Assembly: GCA_017935325.1 (NCBI GenBank)
Contig: JAGBHV010000096.1
Span: 1-62,641 of the forward strand
Source of the DNA: Clostridia bacterium
GTDB taxonomy: Bacteria > Bacillota > Clostridia > Oscillospirales > Acutalibacteraceae
DNA length: 62,641 nt
Reading direction: 5' to 3'
In this document: positions 18,086 through 27,300 of the stretch, piece by piece
Layout: every line of letters begins with the position of its first letter
Numbering within the stretch: the stretch's first letter is position 1
The notes under the pieces: generated by a model
The model's database searches: none
Told to the model about the DNA's origin: nothing
The model's input: the letters and a program-made list of their open reading frames with translations, nothing else
Translations under genes and position numbers: made by a program

Positions 18086-18493
18086 ATGCCAAAAAACAGA
18101 AAAAGAAGAACTTCATCAAAGGAAAATCAAAATCCGAACATATCTTTTGTAAAAAGAATTCTGCGCGGAGGTTTTATTTCTGCCGCAATTTTCTTTACGC
18201 TGATTTTTCTACTGAGCCTGCTTGTTGTGAAAACAGGTGTTTCTGATTCAATGCAGAATATCTTTGTTTTCTTTTTCGCACTTCTCTCCTCTTTCCTGGG
18301 TGCATTTATTTCATTGCGGAAAACCCATGAAAAAGGCTTGCTTTCAGGTATACTCACAGCATTGCCGACAATAATTCTTGCCTGCCTGGTTCTGCTTGTT
18401 GTTTTACATACATTAGGGCTTAAAACATTGCTTATGTCTGCTATGATGCTCCTTGGCGGTGCATTGGGCGGAATTGTTGCCGTAAATAAGTAA
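18086..18493 (+). CDS. Small four-helix membrane protein (TIGR04086-like)
   Basis: 135 residues. A basic, positively charged N-terminus (about 1-30) is followed by four predicted membrane helices near residues 32-56, 60-76, 85-107 and 113-133. This size, layout and position after yajC match the TIGR04086 / YrzE family of putative membrane proteins in Firmicutes; function unknown. Its ribosome site is inside the preceding hairpin (18046-18079), 6 nt before the ATG, so its translation may be restrained unless the hairpin is opened. Confidence 0.7.
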   Translation: MPKNRKRRTSSKENQNPNISFVKRILRGGFISAAIFFTLIFLLSLLVVKTGVSDSMQNIFVFFFALLSSFLGAFISLRKTHEKGLLSGILTALPTIILACLVLLVVLHTLGLKTLLMSAMMLLGGALGGIVAVNK

Positions 18494-18513
18494 GGGCGCA
18501 TAAAGCCCGTTTC

Positions 18514-19500
18514 TTATTTAACTTCAACTTCCCAATAAACAATACTTACTCTGTTATAAGTATATGTAATATGAAGCTTGCCGTCATGTACTGTAATTGC
18601 AGGATATGAATATTCAACCTTATCTTCTCTGCCGACTTCTGCTTCTTCCAGAGTAAGAATATCCTGCCATGTGTTGCCGTTATCATTTGAAACAGCAAGA
18701 AGTAAAGGTGTTCTGTCGCCCCAGTTTACTTTTGTGGGGTTGTAAACAAGATAAATCGATTCGCCGTCACGGACAAGGTCAATACCGCTGTTAGGGTTGA
18801 GCAAACCTGTATCATATGCCTTGCACCATGTTCTGCCCCCGTCAGTTGAATCGCTCTTGAAAATTTTCTCTTTGGCAGAGCGAAGAAGCATATGAACATC
18901 GCCTTTATCATCCTGCCAGAGAGTAGGCTGAATAAGAGGAATAAATTCTTCACCCTCTCCTGTAGAAATGTATGGTGACATTTCCCATGTTTTGCCGTTG
19001 TCTTGTGACAAATCGCAGAACGCTACCCATGATTCCTTTGTCGGCTCATGTGAAGCAGGTGCAAGCAATGTGCCGTCAGCAAGATAAATCGGTTTATTTT
19101 TAACGGGACCTCTGCCACCTGAAGTATCTCCCTCTACCAACTCTGCCGGCTCTGACCATGTATCACCATTATCAACAGAATATGCAACATATGTTTTCCA
19201 GACAATATTTATTGACTTTCCGTATTTGAAGTAAAGGGCTATTCTGCCGTCATTCAGTCTGAACAGAACAGGATTCCAATGGGGAGTTTCTTCATCAACG
19301 CTGATTTTTACAGGAGTGCTCCACACGCCGTCTTTTCTTTTTGAAACATAGATTCTTACGTCATCTTTTCCTTCTTTTGTTCCGCCGAACCATGAAGCAA
19401 GAATTTCGCCGTTTTCAAGTGGAAGTACTGTTGAAGAATGGCAGTTGTCTGTGGGAGTTCCCGCTTTATTTATAACTTCTTTTTTTGCTATAATTTTCAT
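18514..19500 (-). CDS. Cytoplasmic BNR-repeat sialidase-like protein
   Basis: 328 residues from the ATG at 19500, placed by AGAGGTGA; a GTG lies three codons earlier. Six-bladed propeller family of 'predicted neuraminidases' (BNR_2 type). Four Asp-box motifs S-x-D-x-G-x-T-W are visible (SVDNGDTW, SQDNGKTW, STDGGRTW, SNDNGNTW). The N-terminus CHSSTVLPLENGEILASWFGGT is typical. There is no signal peptide, so it should work inside the cell on imported oligosaccharides. True sialidase activity cannot be claimed from sequence alone, since relatives act on other sugars. It starts 12 bp after manA and is probably co-transcribed with it. Confidence 0.8.
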   Translation of the reverse strand: MKIIAKKEVINKAGTPTDNCHSSTVLPLENGEILASWFGGTKEGKDDVRIYVSKRKDGVWSTPVKISVDEETPHWNPVLFRLNDGRIALYFKYGKSINIVWKTYVAYSVDNGDTWSEPAELVEGDTSGGRGPVKNKPIYLADGTLLAPASHEPTKESWVAFCDLSQDNGKTWEMSPYISTGEGEEFIPLIQPTLWQDDKGDVHMLLRSAKEKIFKSDSTDGGRTWCKAYDTGLLNPNSGIDLVRDGESIYLVYNPTKVNWGDRTPLLLAVSNDNGNTWQDILTLEEAEVGREDKVEYSYPAITVHDGKLHITYTYNRVSIVYWEVEVK

Positions 19501-19512
19501 TTGTTTCACCTC

Positions 19513-20601
19513 TTATATTCTGGGAGGAAGGCATTCAATAAGAGATATGTCGCCTTCAACCGTAAAGCTGACTGTTTCTTTGGGAATAAAAATACAATCA
19601 CCTTTTACAACATCAATTTCACTGTTTTCCCATTTGATTTTACCCTTACCCTCTACTACTGAAAGAGATGAGGGTCTTTCTGCTTTTTCCCTTGTATAAG
19701 AAGTGAAAACATCAAGGCGCTTCAATGAGAAAATAGGTGTTCTTTCATATGAAATATGTGTTGTGATTCTATAGTCAGAATTTTCTTCATCAATCTCGGG
19801 TTCAAGCTTATAATTTTCAAGCACCTGTTCGGGTGTAAAATTATCATAATGGAAACACTCAAACATTTTATCGTAACCTATGCCCTGATGAATCAGATTT
19901 TCGGGGTTAGGCTCGCCCTGAGAATTATATTTTTCCATGCTGATTGTGTAATCTGTAGGCTCCTGAATTTCAAGGAGAAGACATCCTGAGCCGATAGCAT
20001 GGGGACAGCCGCCCTCAATAATATAAACATCGCCTTTTTTAACACGGATTTTGTGCATGCAGTCATCCATGCCTTTGATATCCTGTTTTTCAAAAAGCTC
20101 ACGCCATTTTTCTTTTGTAACGCCTTCTTTGAAGCCCATAAGGATATATGGTTCTTCACCGTCAATAGTTCTTCCGTCGAGAATAAACCACGCTTCTGTT
20201 TTGCCGTAATCTGATTTAAAGAAATCTTTAGCCGCTTTTTTATCGGGATGGCACTGAACGGGAAGCTTCTCTGCAGAATCAAGGAATTTTGCAAGCACAC
20301 CTAAATTTGTGCCGAACTTTTCAACGTGTTCGCGGCCTAAAAATCCTTCCGGGTCTGCCTCAATAAGGTCCTTAAGATATTTTTCTTCTCCGTTATCAAG
20401 AACTGCTATGCTCAATCCTTCAAATTCAGGCTTTCCCTCTCTGTCAGGGTTGACAGCCACAACTGTACTTGCAAGCCAGTCTTCAGGAAAATAACCGTCA
20501 GACGGATTTTCTTCTTCACGCATAACGTCAATAAGCTTACCGCCAAGATAGCATCTCCAGCAACGGTTAGGTTTGGTTTTAAGAGGATATAATTTGTTCA
20601 T
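19513..20601 (-). CDS. manA: Mannose-6-phosphate isomerase, class I
   Basis: 362 residues. Zinc enzyme interconverting mannose-6-P and fructose-6-P. Zinc and active-site landmarks seen: LPVQCHPDKKAA near residue 113, KTEAWFIL near 134, and GGCPHAIGSGCLLLEIQEPTDYT near 207-229. The C-terminal cupin half ends with a short extension, making it slightly longer than the usual ~320 residues. First gene of manA-BNR operon, divergent from nagA. Confidence 0.92.
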   Translation of the reverse strand: MNKLYPLKTKPNRCWRCYLGGKLIDVMREEENPSDGYFPEDWLASTVVAVNPDREGKPEFEGLSIAVLDNGEEKYLKDLIEADPEGFLGREHVEKFGTNLGVLAKFLDSAEKLPVQCHPDKKAAKDFFKSDYGKTEAWFILDGRTIDGEEPYILMGFKEGVTKEKWRELFEKQDIKGMDDCMHKIRVKKGDVYIIEGGCPHAIGSGCLLLEIQEPTDYTISMEKYNSQGEPNPENLIHQGIGYDKMFECFHYDNFTPEQVLENYKLEPEIDEENSDYRITTHISYERTPIFSLKRLDVFTSYTREKAERPSSLSVVEGKGKIKWENSEIDVVKGDCIFIPKETVSFTVEGDISLIECLPPRI

Positions 20602-20711
20602 ACTGCACCTCGCATTGTACTTTTTTTAATTTTCTCACAGAAAGAGATAAAAATCAATAGAAATCATTTAAAAAAATAAATAAATGTGCTACAATAGAAC
20701 GGGTGATGAAA

Positions 20712-21830
20712 ATGATATTTAAAAATGCTGAAATTTTAAATGAAAACTTTGAATTTGTAAAAGGAAACCTTACAGTTGAAAACCAAAAAATTGCAGGCAT
20801 AAACTGTGAAAAAGAAGACAGCGAAATTATCGACTGCACAGGCCTTAAAATTCTTCCCGGATTTATTGATATTCATATTCACGGCACAGCAGGTGCAGAT
20901 GTATGCGATGCTGAAACCGAATCAATACAGAAAATGTCACAGAATTTATGCTGTCACGGCGTTACTTCTTTCTGCCCTACAACAATGACTCTGCCCGCCG
21001 AAGAACTTACAAAAATATTCAGCGTTGTTGCAGATGTAAAAGGAAAAGAAAACGGCGCATACATCCACGGAATAAACATGGAAGGTCCGTACATCTCACT
21101 TGCCAAGAAAGGTGCACAGAAAGCAGAGTATGTAAGAAAGCCTGATATTGATGAATTCAGAAACCTTAACGCTATATGCCCTGTATCTTTAGTTGACATT
21201 GCGCCTGAAGAAGATGAAGACAATCTCTTTGCAAAAGAAGCTTCAGAAATATGTACAGTTTCCGCTGCACATACATCGGCTGACGGAGAAACCGCAAAAA
21301 GAGCTTTTGAAAACGGCATTACTCACGCAACACATCTTTTCAATGCAATGACAGGTATTTCCGCACGTGTCCCCGGAGTTGCAGGTGCAGTTTTTGATTC
21401 CGATTCTGTCAGAGCAGAAATTATCTGCGACGGATTCCATGTAAATCCCATTACGCTCAGAATGGCTTTTAAAATTCTCGGTGAGGACAGAACAATTGTA
21501 ATCAGCGATTCAATGAAAGCAGCAGACTGTCCTGACGGCGAATATATGCTCGGCGGTCAGACTGTTTACGTGCGTGACGGAAAGGCTCTTCTTGCTGACG
21601 GCACTATTGCAGCAAGCACATCAAATATTTTCGATGAATTCAAAAATCTTCTGTCGTTCGGAATTGATTTTAAGCACGCTGTTAAATCCTGCACAATTAA
21701 TCCTGCAAAGGCAATCGGTAAAGATAAAACAACAGGCTCAATTAAAAAAGATAAATTTGCAGATTTACTTATTATTGATGAAAACTACAACATAAAAAGT
21801 GTTTACGTAAGAGGCAAAAAAGTAATATAA
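20712..21830 (+). CDS. nagA: N-acetylglucosamine-6-phosphate deacetylase
   Basis: 372 residues. Amidohydrolase removing acetate from GlcNAc-6-P in amino-sugar breakdown and wall recycling. The metal motif DIHIHG near residue 57, the Glu of NMEGPYIS near 125, HLFNAM near 208 and the catalytic Asp in ISDSM near 265 are all present. GGTGAT (20702-20707) points to the ATG at 20712 as start, three codons after the GTG that opens the frame. No nagB is adjacent. Followed by the hairpin that merges with the sigG start. Confidence 0.93.
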   Translation: MIFKNAEILNENFEFVKGNLTVENQKIAGINCEKEDSEIIDCTGLKILPGFIDIHIHGTAGADVCDAETESIQKMSQNLCCHGVTSFCPTTMTLPAEELTKIFSVVADVKGKENGAYIHGINMEGPYISLAKKGAQKAEYVRKPDIDEFRNLNAICPVSLVDIAPEEDEDNLFAKEASEICTVSAAHTSADGETAKRAFENGITHATHLFNAMTGISARVPGVAGAVFDSDSVRAEIICDGFHVNPITLRMAFKILGEDRTIVISDSMKAADCPDGEYMLGGQTVYVRDGKALLADGTIAASTSNIFDEFKNLLSFGIDFKHAVKSCTINPAKAIGKDKTTGSIKKDKFADLLIIDENYNIKSVYVRGKKVI

Positions 21831-21852
21831 CATACTTTTAAAAACAGTATAA

Positions 21853-21910
21853 CCTCCGCAAAATCAGGCAATACTTTAAATGTATTGAGATGTTGCGGAG
21901 GGATTTTTTT
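21853..21910 (+). terminator. nagA terminator that contains the sigG ribosome site
   Basis: Outer stem CCTCCGCAA (21853-21861) with TTGCGGAGG (21893-21901), inner stem CAATAC / GTATTG (21869-21874 and 21882-21887), then GA and seven T. The 3' arm supplies GGAGG for sigG and the T-run overlaps the TTG start at 21909. A classic terminator form that should also mask the sigG start. Confidence 0.75.
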
Positions 21911-22676
21911 GCAGTTTAATAAAGTTGAAATCTGCGGTGTAAACACGGCAAACCTGAAGGTCTTAAAGGAAAAGGAAAAAATGGAACTGCTTGCCAGAAT
22001 AAAGCAGGGCGATAAAAAAGCAAGAGATGAATTAATCAACGGCAATCTGAGGCTTGTTTTATCTGTCATCCAGCGCTTTACAAACAGAGGAGAAAATCCT
22101 GACGACCTTTTTCAGGTAGGGTGCATCGGCCTCATCAAAGCAATAGATAACTTCAACATCGACATGGGCGTACGCTTTTCTACCTACTCTGTGCCGATGA
22201 TAATAGGCGAAATCAGGCGATATCTTCGCGATAATAATTCAGTGCGTGTTTCGCGCTCAATGCGAGACACAGCATACCACGCAATGCAGGTAAAAGAAAG
22301 GCTTCTTCTTGAAAATAAGCAGGAGCCGAGCGTTGAAGAAATAGCAAAAGAGCTGGGAATTAAAAAAGAGGAAGTAGTGCTGGCACTTGAATCAATAGTT
22401 GAACCGGTAAGTTTATTTGAACCTATTTACAATGACGGAGGTGACACAATTTACGTTATGGACCAGATTGGCGACCAGAATGACGACAGAAGCTGGCTTG
22501 ATGAAATCGAATTGAAAGAAGAAATTAAAAAACTATCTCCCCGTGAAAAGAGGATTCTCAACATGCGTTTCATGCAGGGAAAAACACAGATGGAAGTAGC
22601 ACGGGAAGTCGGCATTTCGCAAGCACAGGTATCCCGCCTTGAAAAAGGCGCACTCAGCAGAATAAAAGGACACTGA
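21909..22676 (+). CDS. sigG: Sporulation sigma factor G
   Basis: 255 residues. Late forespore-specific RNA polymerase sigma factor. The N-terminus FNKVEICGVNTANLKVL matches the SigG signature, where B. subtilis SigG starts with a near-identical block. Regions 2 (LFQVGCIGLIKAIDNF), 3 and 4 (GKTQMEVAREVGISQAQVSRLEKGAL) are complete. The start is taken as TTG at 21909, 7 nt after GGAGGG; an upstream TTG at 21885 lies inside the hairpin. A TTG start with a hidden ribosome site suggests low translation until needed (inference). It is not next to spoIIGA or sigE, its usual neighbours. Confidence 0.92.
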   Translation: MQFNKVEICGVNTANLKVLKEKEKMELLARIKQGDKKARDELINGNLRLVLSVIQRFTNRGENPDDLFQVGCIGLIKAIDNFNIDMGVRFSTYSVPMIIGEIRRYLRDNNSVRVSRSMRDTAYHAMQVKERLLLENKQEPSVEEIAKELGIKKEEVVLALESIVEPVSLFEPIYNDGGDTIYVMDQIGDQNDDRSWLDEIELKEEIKKLSPREKRILNMRFMQGKTQMEVAREVGISQAQVSRLEKGALSRIKGH

Positions 22677-22680
22677 TAAG

Positions 22681-22732
22681 CAAAAGACCACTCCCGAATG
22701 TAGTAAAAGGAGTGGTCTTTTGCGGTGTTTTT
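22681..22732 (+). terminator. Terminator of sigG
   Basis: CAAAAGACCACTCC (22681-22694) and GGAGTGGTCTTTTG (22709-22722): 14-bp stem, then GCGGTGTTTTT. Confidence 0.85.
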
Positions 22733-22880
22733 CAAAATGAGGGAACAGAAGAATGAGGAAATTTTATTGTTTGATAAAAAATGAGAAGGTTAATTTTTGG
22801 TGGTCAAAAAACTGCTTTGTCTATCTTCCGTTCCCCTTATAAACAAAATAAAGAAATATTAAACATTATGAAAATTATCA
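22733..22880. other. Gene-free stretch, nothing recognised
   Basis: AT-rich spacer between the sigG terminator and the TetR-gene promoter. I see no ORF, RNA family or repeat in it. Confidence 0.5.
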
Positions 22881-22916
22881 AACACGTGTTGCTTTTCTTT
22901 GTGAATTCAGTATAAT
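22881..22916 (+). promoter_or_regulatory. TetR-gene promoter overlapped by a perfect palindrome
   Basis: TTGCTT (22889-22894), 16 bp, TATAAT (22911-22916). The palindrome AACACGTGTT (22881-22890) overlaps the -35 box and is a candidate operator for autoregulation (inference). Confidence 0.55.
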
Positions 22917-23007
22917 ATTATTACAGTTAAAAATCAATAATCAGATTTTTAAAAGTTGTTTTCTATTAAACAAAAATTGCGAATTTGCTGCGAAAGGAAA
23001 CAAGAAA

Positions 23008-23562
23008 ATGAAAATTGATGCACGCACAAAGTATTCAATAAAAATCATTAAAGAAACTTTCATCAAAATGATAAATGAAAATCCCGTCAACAAGGTAACG
23101 GTGAAAAAGCTTTGCGAAGAAGCCGAAATAAACAGGGCAACTTTTTACAGATATTACGAAGATATTTATGACCTTTATGAAAAAGTAAAAGATGAAATCA
23201 TTGAAGTCTTTTTTGAAAATTTTGTCTTCGCTGATTTCCCCGGCACTGAGAAAGACCTTGAAAATCTTCTTACAGAAATCAAGAAAAATCCCGATGCAGT
23301 ATATGCAATAGCCAGACAAAGCGACGCACTTGAATTTATGAAAAAATTCGGAGAAAAAGTTTATTTCCGCTTCGGTGATGTTTTAAAAGATTTTTATTCA
23401 GACCTGAGCGAATCACAGCGTAAGACAATCTATTACTACATGTCCTTCGGCTGCACCGGAATCATCGGGGAATGGATTCAAAGCGGTATGGAAGCAGATG
23501 AAAAAGAAATCGCACACATTCTTACAATGCTCATCAATAATACATTGAGAAAAACAGATTAA
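23008..23562 (+). CDS. TetR/AcrR-family transcriptional regulator
   Basis: 184 residues. N-terminal helix-turn-helix of TetR type: IKETFIKMINENPVNKVTVKKLCEEAEINRATFYRYYEDIYDLYEKV (about 13-58 in length; conserved core is INRATFYRYY near residue 44). The ligand-binding half is helical and the ligand cannot be told. Start ATG with GAAAGGAAA upstream. It has its own promoter and is convergent with the 42-codon ORF; no obvious target gene (transporter or enzyme) is adjacent, so it may act on itself or elsewhere. Confidence 0.85.
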   Translation: MKIDARTKYSIKIIKETFIKMINENPVNKVTVKKLCEEAEINRATFYRYYEDIYDLYEKVKDEIIEVFFENFVFADFPGTEKDLENLLTEIKKNPDAVYAIARQSDALEFMKKFGEKVYFRFGDVLKDFYSDLSESQRKTIYYYMSFGCTGIIGEWIQSGMEADEKEIAHILTMLINNTLRKTD

Positions 23563-23587
23563 TCCGTAATATGCTTATAAAAAACAA

Positions 23588-23616
23588 AACCCACTCCTAT
23601 GAGTGGGTTCAGCTTT
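23588..23616. terminator. Shared terminator between tetR gene and the 42-codon ORF
   Basis: AACCCACTC / GAGTGGGTT (23588-23596 and 23601-23609) with loop CTAT; T-rich on both sides (CAGCTTTTTT on plus, TTGTTTTTT on minus). Confidence 0.8.
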
Positions 23617-23632
23617 TTTCCTTTTTAATCAA

Positions 23633-23761
23633 TTATGCAATAGATGCAATCCATTCTACAACTTTGATAAGTGCACTTTCGATTGTGTCGAAAAGTTTTG
23701 CATAGTCCTGACTACCAAGGAAATCACAAATTTTAGTGATGATACCTGTAACTGTTTCCAT
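23633..23761 (-). CDS. Small protein, 42 residues, probably amphipathic
   Basis: Too short for usual gene callers but well supported: ATG at 23761 follows AAGGAGGAAAATAATA, the frame ends with TAA at 23633, and a terminator lies 24 bp on. Starts METVTGIITKICDFLG, ends VVEWIASIA. About one third of residues are Ile, Val, Leu, Phe, Trp or Ala spaced as in an amphipathic helix, with two charged faces (DYAKLFDTIES). No signal peptide. It resembles in size and texture the small helical peptides common in Firmicutes (for example PSM-beta-like), but I do not claim homology. Lies between the tetR gene and spoVAE. Confidence 0.65.
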   Translation of the reverse strand: METVTGIITKICDFLGSQDYAKLFDTIESALIKVVEWIASIA

Positions 23762-23872
23762 TATTATTTTCCTCCTTCCTGATGATACTTTCCATTCTTG
23801 TGTCCTATTATACTACCTTTTCTTTCAAAAATCAATCATCATTTTTCAAAAAGGTGTTTATTTTATATTAAT

Positions 23873-24238
23873 TTATTTACTTTTCGGCTTTGCAATAAGA
23901 GAAACAACAAATCCGCTGATTATTGCCGCTGTAATTCCCGCGGCTCCGGAAGACAACGGACCGGTTAAAATACCAAGCCACCCGATTTCATTTATCTTTT
24001 CCTTCGTACCCTGTGCAAGCACATTTCCGAAACCTGTAAGAGGTACTGTTGCACCGCAGCCGGCCCACTCTGCAAACCGGTCGTAAATACCAACTGCAGA
24101 AAGCGCAACGCCGCACACAACAAACATAACCAGAATCCTTGCAGGAGTAAGCTTTGTCAGGTCAATCAAGAGCTGACCGATTACACAGATAATCCCGCCG
24201 ACAATAAATGATTTTAAAAATGGTACGAATATATCCAT
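23873..24238 (-). CDS. spoVAE: Stage V sporulation protein AE
   Basis: 121 residues, integral membrane component of the SpoVA channel that moves dipicolinic acid into the forespore and out at germination. Family features: FVVGGIICVIGQLLID, TPARILV, the AGCGATVPLTGFGN stretch near residue 59 and the C-terminal AAIISGFVVSLIAKPK. Normal length for SpoVAE(b). spoVAC and spoVAD, usually next to it, are absent here; it instead ends an operon after the pseudo-P-type ATPase gene. Its ribosome site lies in the 3' arm of an inverted repeat. Confidence 0.9.
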   Translation of the reverse strand: MDIFVPFLKSFIVGGIICVIGQLLIDLTKLTPARILVMFVVCGVALSAVGIYDRFAEWAGCGATVPLTGFGNVLAQGTKEKINEIGWLGILTGPLSSGAAGITAAIISGFVVSLIAKPKSK

Positions 24239-24243
24239 AACAA

Positions 24244-24296
24244 ACCTCTTTCTTAATACAAATATCTGTTAAAAATATTCTGTGCAAGAAAGAGGT
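24244..24296 (-). promoter_or_regulatory. Inverted repeat hiding the spoVAE ribosome site
   Basis: Minus-strand RNA reads ACCTCTTTCTT (24296-24286), a 31-nt loop, AAGAAAGAGGT (24254-24244), then TTGTT and the ATG. The AGAGG used by spoVAE is fully paired in the 3' arm. No U-run follows, so this looks like translational rather than terminating structure (inference). Confidence 0.6.
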
Positions 24297-24306
24297 AATT
24301 ATTAAA

Positions 24307-27300
24307 CTAAATTTTTGCTCTTATTGCAGATATTGCAGTTATAATTGCTGCAATAATTATCTGAACAAGAATAATCAGACCTGATGAAAAAGCGGACAGA
24401 TTTCCCGTAAACGCAAATACAGCCGTTACAATAAGTCCGAGCAGCATCATTACTACTTCTATAGCAAAAGTAAGCTTTACGCTGCCTGCATATGAAATTG
24501 CTGAAGCAAATGTTTCAAAGAAAGAAAGTGATGTTCCGTCATGAATAAGCTTTGCAGGAGAAGATTTACGCAGACGATGAATATAACCGTCAAGCAATCC
24601 GCCTTCAAAATCACCGATAACCTTAAAGCTTTCTCTCGGCATATTATACTCCAGCGACAGAAATTCTTCATCAATATTGCAGTCGTTTGTTGTAACTACA
24701 ATTGAAATTCCTTTTTTCTGCAATTTGCCGAGATGCTTTTTCATCTCTTCATTCTTTGCGTATTCTACAACAAGCATTGCTGCTACCTGACCGTCAATTG
24801 CAATATAAAGAACTTTTTTACCTTCCTTAAGGCAGGCAACCTCTGCGCCCTTGGGAGGTGCTTCCATGTTATGGTTGATAATAAGATTTCTGTTACCTAC
24901 AAAAACTTTTTCGCCTCTTATCCAGCCTGAAAGACCGAGTCTTTCCTCATAACACAAATCTTCAACTTCGGGAAGAAGCTCTTTCTTGTCGCCGATAATA
25001 GCCTTATCAAAAACATGAGCAAGGGGGCCTCTTGAATTTGTAAGCATAGCCGCAGCATAAAGGATTATATCGTCAACTCTTACAGTGCCGTAATCCTTCA
25101 TTCCATGGAAATTACATTTGTCAATATCAAATAAATCTATGGCATCAACAACAACTGCATCTGTTTTTTCAACATTTGCTGCTGCATTGTATCCCGTGAT
25201 GCATGCTCTTCTTTTCGCAAGCCTTTTATTGACTGATGAAAGAGAAAAGTTAAGTGCAAACAAAAGTGACATCGGGAAGCTTGCAAGAAGTGTTGCCATA
25301 AAAGTTGCAAAACCAAGCACGACATCTTCATTAATTATTCCCGCAATAATCGCAACAATTAAAGAAAGAATTGCAAAAACGGGGAAGAAAACCCTTGAAA
25401 ATCTGTCAGCAGGATTCGATACAAATGAATTGAAAATAAATCCGCTGGGGAACATTGTTTTGCATGAATATTTCAGGTCAGGTTTTTCGCCTGCAAAAAC
25501 TCTGCCTATATTCTGTGCTGTGTTCAAATCATCAATATTCTGAATTGTGTAAAGGTTGTCCTGCCTTTTTGTGGTAGCAGTTTTCAACGCATTTATTACT
25601 CTGCTTGTTTCAACAGTTCTTCCGATGCAGTTGAAAATAACACACATAATAATCGCTGATGTGTATACGGGGTAGTTTTCCGCAACACCGGATAAATCAA
25701 AGAACATTGCAATTGAAGTAAGGCATGATACAAGAACCATAACCGTAACCGCTGAATCAAAGGTAAATTTTCCTTTTGAAATTTCTCGTATGCCCGGCTG
25801 TGTTACGCAAGAGCCGAAAACAAAAGTAAGAAGCATGCTTACAAGCGACAGCCCGGCTACGCATGCAGACTGAACCTCTGTTGTCAGCAATTCAAAACTT
25901 CCCAGCAATGAGCTTATACTGACAAACAGCAAAGCCATAACAGCCATTGCGATAATTCCGAAAATTGAACGTCTGCGTCTGTCATAAAGCTCTTTGAAAA
26001 CCTGCGGTTTTTCGTTTGAAGTTGTATACTCCGTAAACTTTTTATCTCTTTCCTGAATAAATGATTTTTTGAACATTGTAAGGAACGATTTCGGGTCGTT
26101 TTCATCGCTTAAAACAAGATGTTCTTCTTCATCATATTTTCCTTTTTCAGGTGAAAAATAATTTGGGTCTATATCGTCATAATCATTGGGAAGACTTGTC
26201 ATTCTGAAAAGATTTTTCTTTTCTTCCCTGGCTTTGCGAAGATTTTCTTTGACCTCTTCATCGCTTACCTCATCAGGCAGAAATTCTTCATCTTCAGGGA
26301 AACCTTCAAATCTTAACTGGTCTTCATTTACTCTTCTGTGCTGAGGGGAAATGAAAATATTTCTGTAAGTCTGTGTATCTTCAGTGCTTTCATCAGTATT
26401 ATAGTCAGAATCGCTTGTTATAATTTTTGTCTGCTCTTCGTCCTCGGGAAGTTTTTTTGCACTCATTTTTGCAACTTCCTCAAAAGCTGAAAGGTCCCTG
26501 ACAAAAATTGTTTCATCAAGACCGTCGTCTTCTCTTACCTCTGCATTTTCTTCAGGAATAATTTCTTTTGTTTCAACTTCCGGAGTTGCTACATATTCCT
26601 GGCTCTCCAGGTCGAAACGTTTTTCTCCTCCCTGATTTTTCTGTTGCTGAAGCTCTTCCTGCTCTGCTGCACGCTGTCTGCGGAGAATATCATTGAAATC
26701 TCCTTCATTTCTCTTTGCTTCAAAAATCGCCTCGCCGTATTTTTCTTTTACGGTTTCCATGGCATTTTCTCTTACTTCGGCTCTTTCAACTTTTCTCTTA
26801 CTGAGAATCTGTGAGTTCTTGAAAATATCCTTTATTTTTAGATAGTCGCCTCTGTCAAAAGTACCGTCATAAACTACTTCGTTATCACCAAAACCGTCAT
26901 CATAAGTGCTTTCATCAATTTCGCGGAATTCACCGTCTGCCCTTGCATCATTGATGTTTCCCTCTAATGATGAAAACTCTTCATCCGCCGAATTATCAAA
27001 GAAGCTGTTTTCTTCCTCTTCTTCAGGAATAAAAGAAAAATCTTCCGTTGTTTCTTCAGCTTCATTCACTTCCGATGCTTCAGATTCATTTATTTCTTGG
27101 GTTTCAATTTCATTTTCTTCTTCAGGCTCATCTGCTTCCTGATAATCTTCAGAAACGGAGGAAATATCCTCAAACTCTGTAGGTATTTCGTTAATTTCCT
27201 TATCTTTTGCTGCAAGGTCCTGTTCATATTCTTTTGAAAAATAAACAGCCCCTTCATCGTAGCTTTCTTCTTTTTCTTCTTTAGCCTGCTCGCTGAATTC

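Noticed and set aside
23873-24238. SpoVAC instead of SpoVAE
   Set aside because: Length and the GATVPLTGFGN segment with the short C-terminus fit SpoVAE better; SpoVAC is longer.
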